DNA from: JAYWDA01 sp043747555
GTDB lineage: Bacteria > Bdellovibrionota > Bdellovibrionia > Bdellovibrionales > Bdellovibrionaceae
DNA length: 52,795 nucleotides
Assembly: GCA_043747555.1 (NCBI GenBank)
Contig: JAYTOY010000083.1
Span: 1 to 52,795 of the forward strand
Reading direction: 5' to 3'
A model generated the notes under the pieces. The model did not search any database. It was not told the DNA's origin and saw only the letters and a program-made list of their open reading frames with translations. Below are positions 52,534 through 52,795 of the stretch, one piece after another. A program made the translations under genes and the position numbers. Positions within the stretch are counted from its first letter, which is position 1; every line of letters starts with the position of its first letter.

Positions 52534-52580
52534 AAACCATCAACATCTTGATTTTTTAAAACGCCAATTATACTTTAAAC

Positions 52581-52601
52581 CATCACCTTAAAAAGGTGAT
52601 G
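52581..52601 (+). repeat. 8-bp hairpin one base before tRNA-Pro
   Basis: CATCACCT (52581-52588) and AGGTGATG (52594-52601) form a perfect stem around a 5-base AT loop, ending one base before the tRNA 5' end. No T-run follows. It may guide RNase processing or be a leftover of the upstream transcript. Confidence 0.55.
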
Positions 52602-52602
52602 T

Positions 52603-52679
52603 CGGCGTGTGGCGCAGCCTGGTAGCGCACTTGCTTGGGGTGCTCGGGGTCGCAGATTCAAATTCTGTCACGCCGACCA
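52603..52679 (+). tRNA. tRNA-Pro (GGG anticodon)
   Basis: The 77-base sequence folds with acceptor CGGCGTG/CACGCCG, D-arm GCGC...GCGC, anticodon loop TTGGGGT (anticodon GGG), T-arm GCAGA/TCTGT with TTCAAAT, and an encoded CCA. The anticodon stem CTTGC/GCTCG has mismatches at 28-42 (U-C) and 29-41 (U-U); only C27-G43, G30-C40 and C31-G39 pair. The rest is normal, so it is likely functional. Confidence 0.9.
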
Positions 52680-52795
52680 ATTCAAACCCTTGTAAACTTT
52701 AGAAACTGCCCCACTTAAGTGTGCTTGGATTAACTCGCGCGTCGAAAAAGATCAGTTTTTCTAGATGCTTGCCTTCTCCTTGCGACCTTACGAAT

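Noticed and set aside
1..52795. CRISPR arrays or phage structural genes
   Set aside because: No regularly spaced direct repeats of 24-40 bases and no capsid, tail or terminase motifs were seen.

Overview
The window looks like a chromosomal segment of a Gram-negative, Bdellovibrio-like bacterium (Bdellovibrionota, moderate GC). Supporting this are LPS-core and O-antigen type genes, lipoprotein and outer-membrane signals, MreB, a complete Pst system, and Bdellovibrio-style exported proteins. The genus is an inference; no rRNA or species marker is present.

Region 1-2.4 kb is a decayed accessory island on the 3' side of tRNA-His. It holds the first codons of an IS481-type transposase with its terminal repeats, a PIN-domain toxin gene cut at its 3' end by that IS, a 57-aa basic partner protein, the catalytic remnant of a tyrosine recombinase, a 660-bp gene-poor stretch with a 9-bp hairpin, and a small membrane protein whose SHOCT-like tail lies one base out of frame. 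Region 2.4-18.4 kb is mostly housekeeping: a FecR-like exported protein with an LPS-core type glycosyltransferase, an outer-membrane protein overlapping mreB, a class IV aminotransferase, a lipoprotein beta-carbonic anhydrase, metG followed by two tRNA/rRNA methyltransferases (SpoU family and trmO), an MFS carrier, an ExoD-like protein, a membrane pyrophosphatase, an EEP-fold hydrolase and a long pseudo-receiver protein.

Region 18.4-36.7 kb is a surface-polysaccharide locus. Rightward genes encode a WbpG-type amidotransferase, WbpB-, WbpD- and WbpE-like enzymes, UDP-glucose dehydrogenase and UDP-xylose synthase. The divergent leftward operon encodes HisH- and HisF-like ammonia-supplying subunits, a glycosyltransferase, a polyprenyl-phosphate sugar transferase and an aldo/keto-reductase-like protein, then continues into metF, metH and galE. 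Together they predict an amidino derivative of a 2,3-diamino sugar uronic acid in a lipid-linked glycan; the 2-epimerase (WbpI) and a clear UDP-GlcNAc dehydrogenase (WbpA) are not in the window.

Region 36.7-43.5 kb has an AidB-like acyl-CoA dehydrogenase, the pstSCAB operon with two tandem pstB genes, and dps. Region 43.5-47 kb has an MBL-fold hydrolase, lspA, an MFS carrier and a zinc-protease-like lipoprotein. Region 47-52.5 kb is rich in membrane and exported proteins: a large membrane protein, a secreted Cys-repeat protein, a secreted toroid-fold (glycoamylase-like) protein, and, divergent from it, an exported protein with the motif layout of SelO pseudokinase AMPylases. The window closes with a tRNA-Pro(GGG) that has two mismatches in its anticodon stem.

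The most unusual items are the exported SelO-like protein, the lipoprotein beta-carbonic anhydrase, the sugar-amidine locus fused to one-carbon genes, the 26-residue Cys repeats, and the IS-broken PIN toxin pair. All function calls are from reading motifs; no database search was possible.
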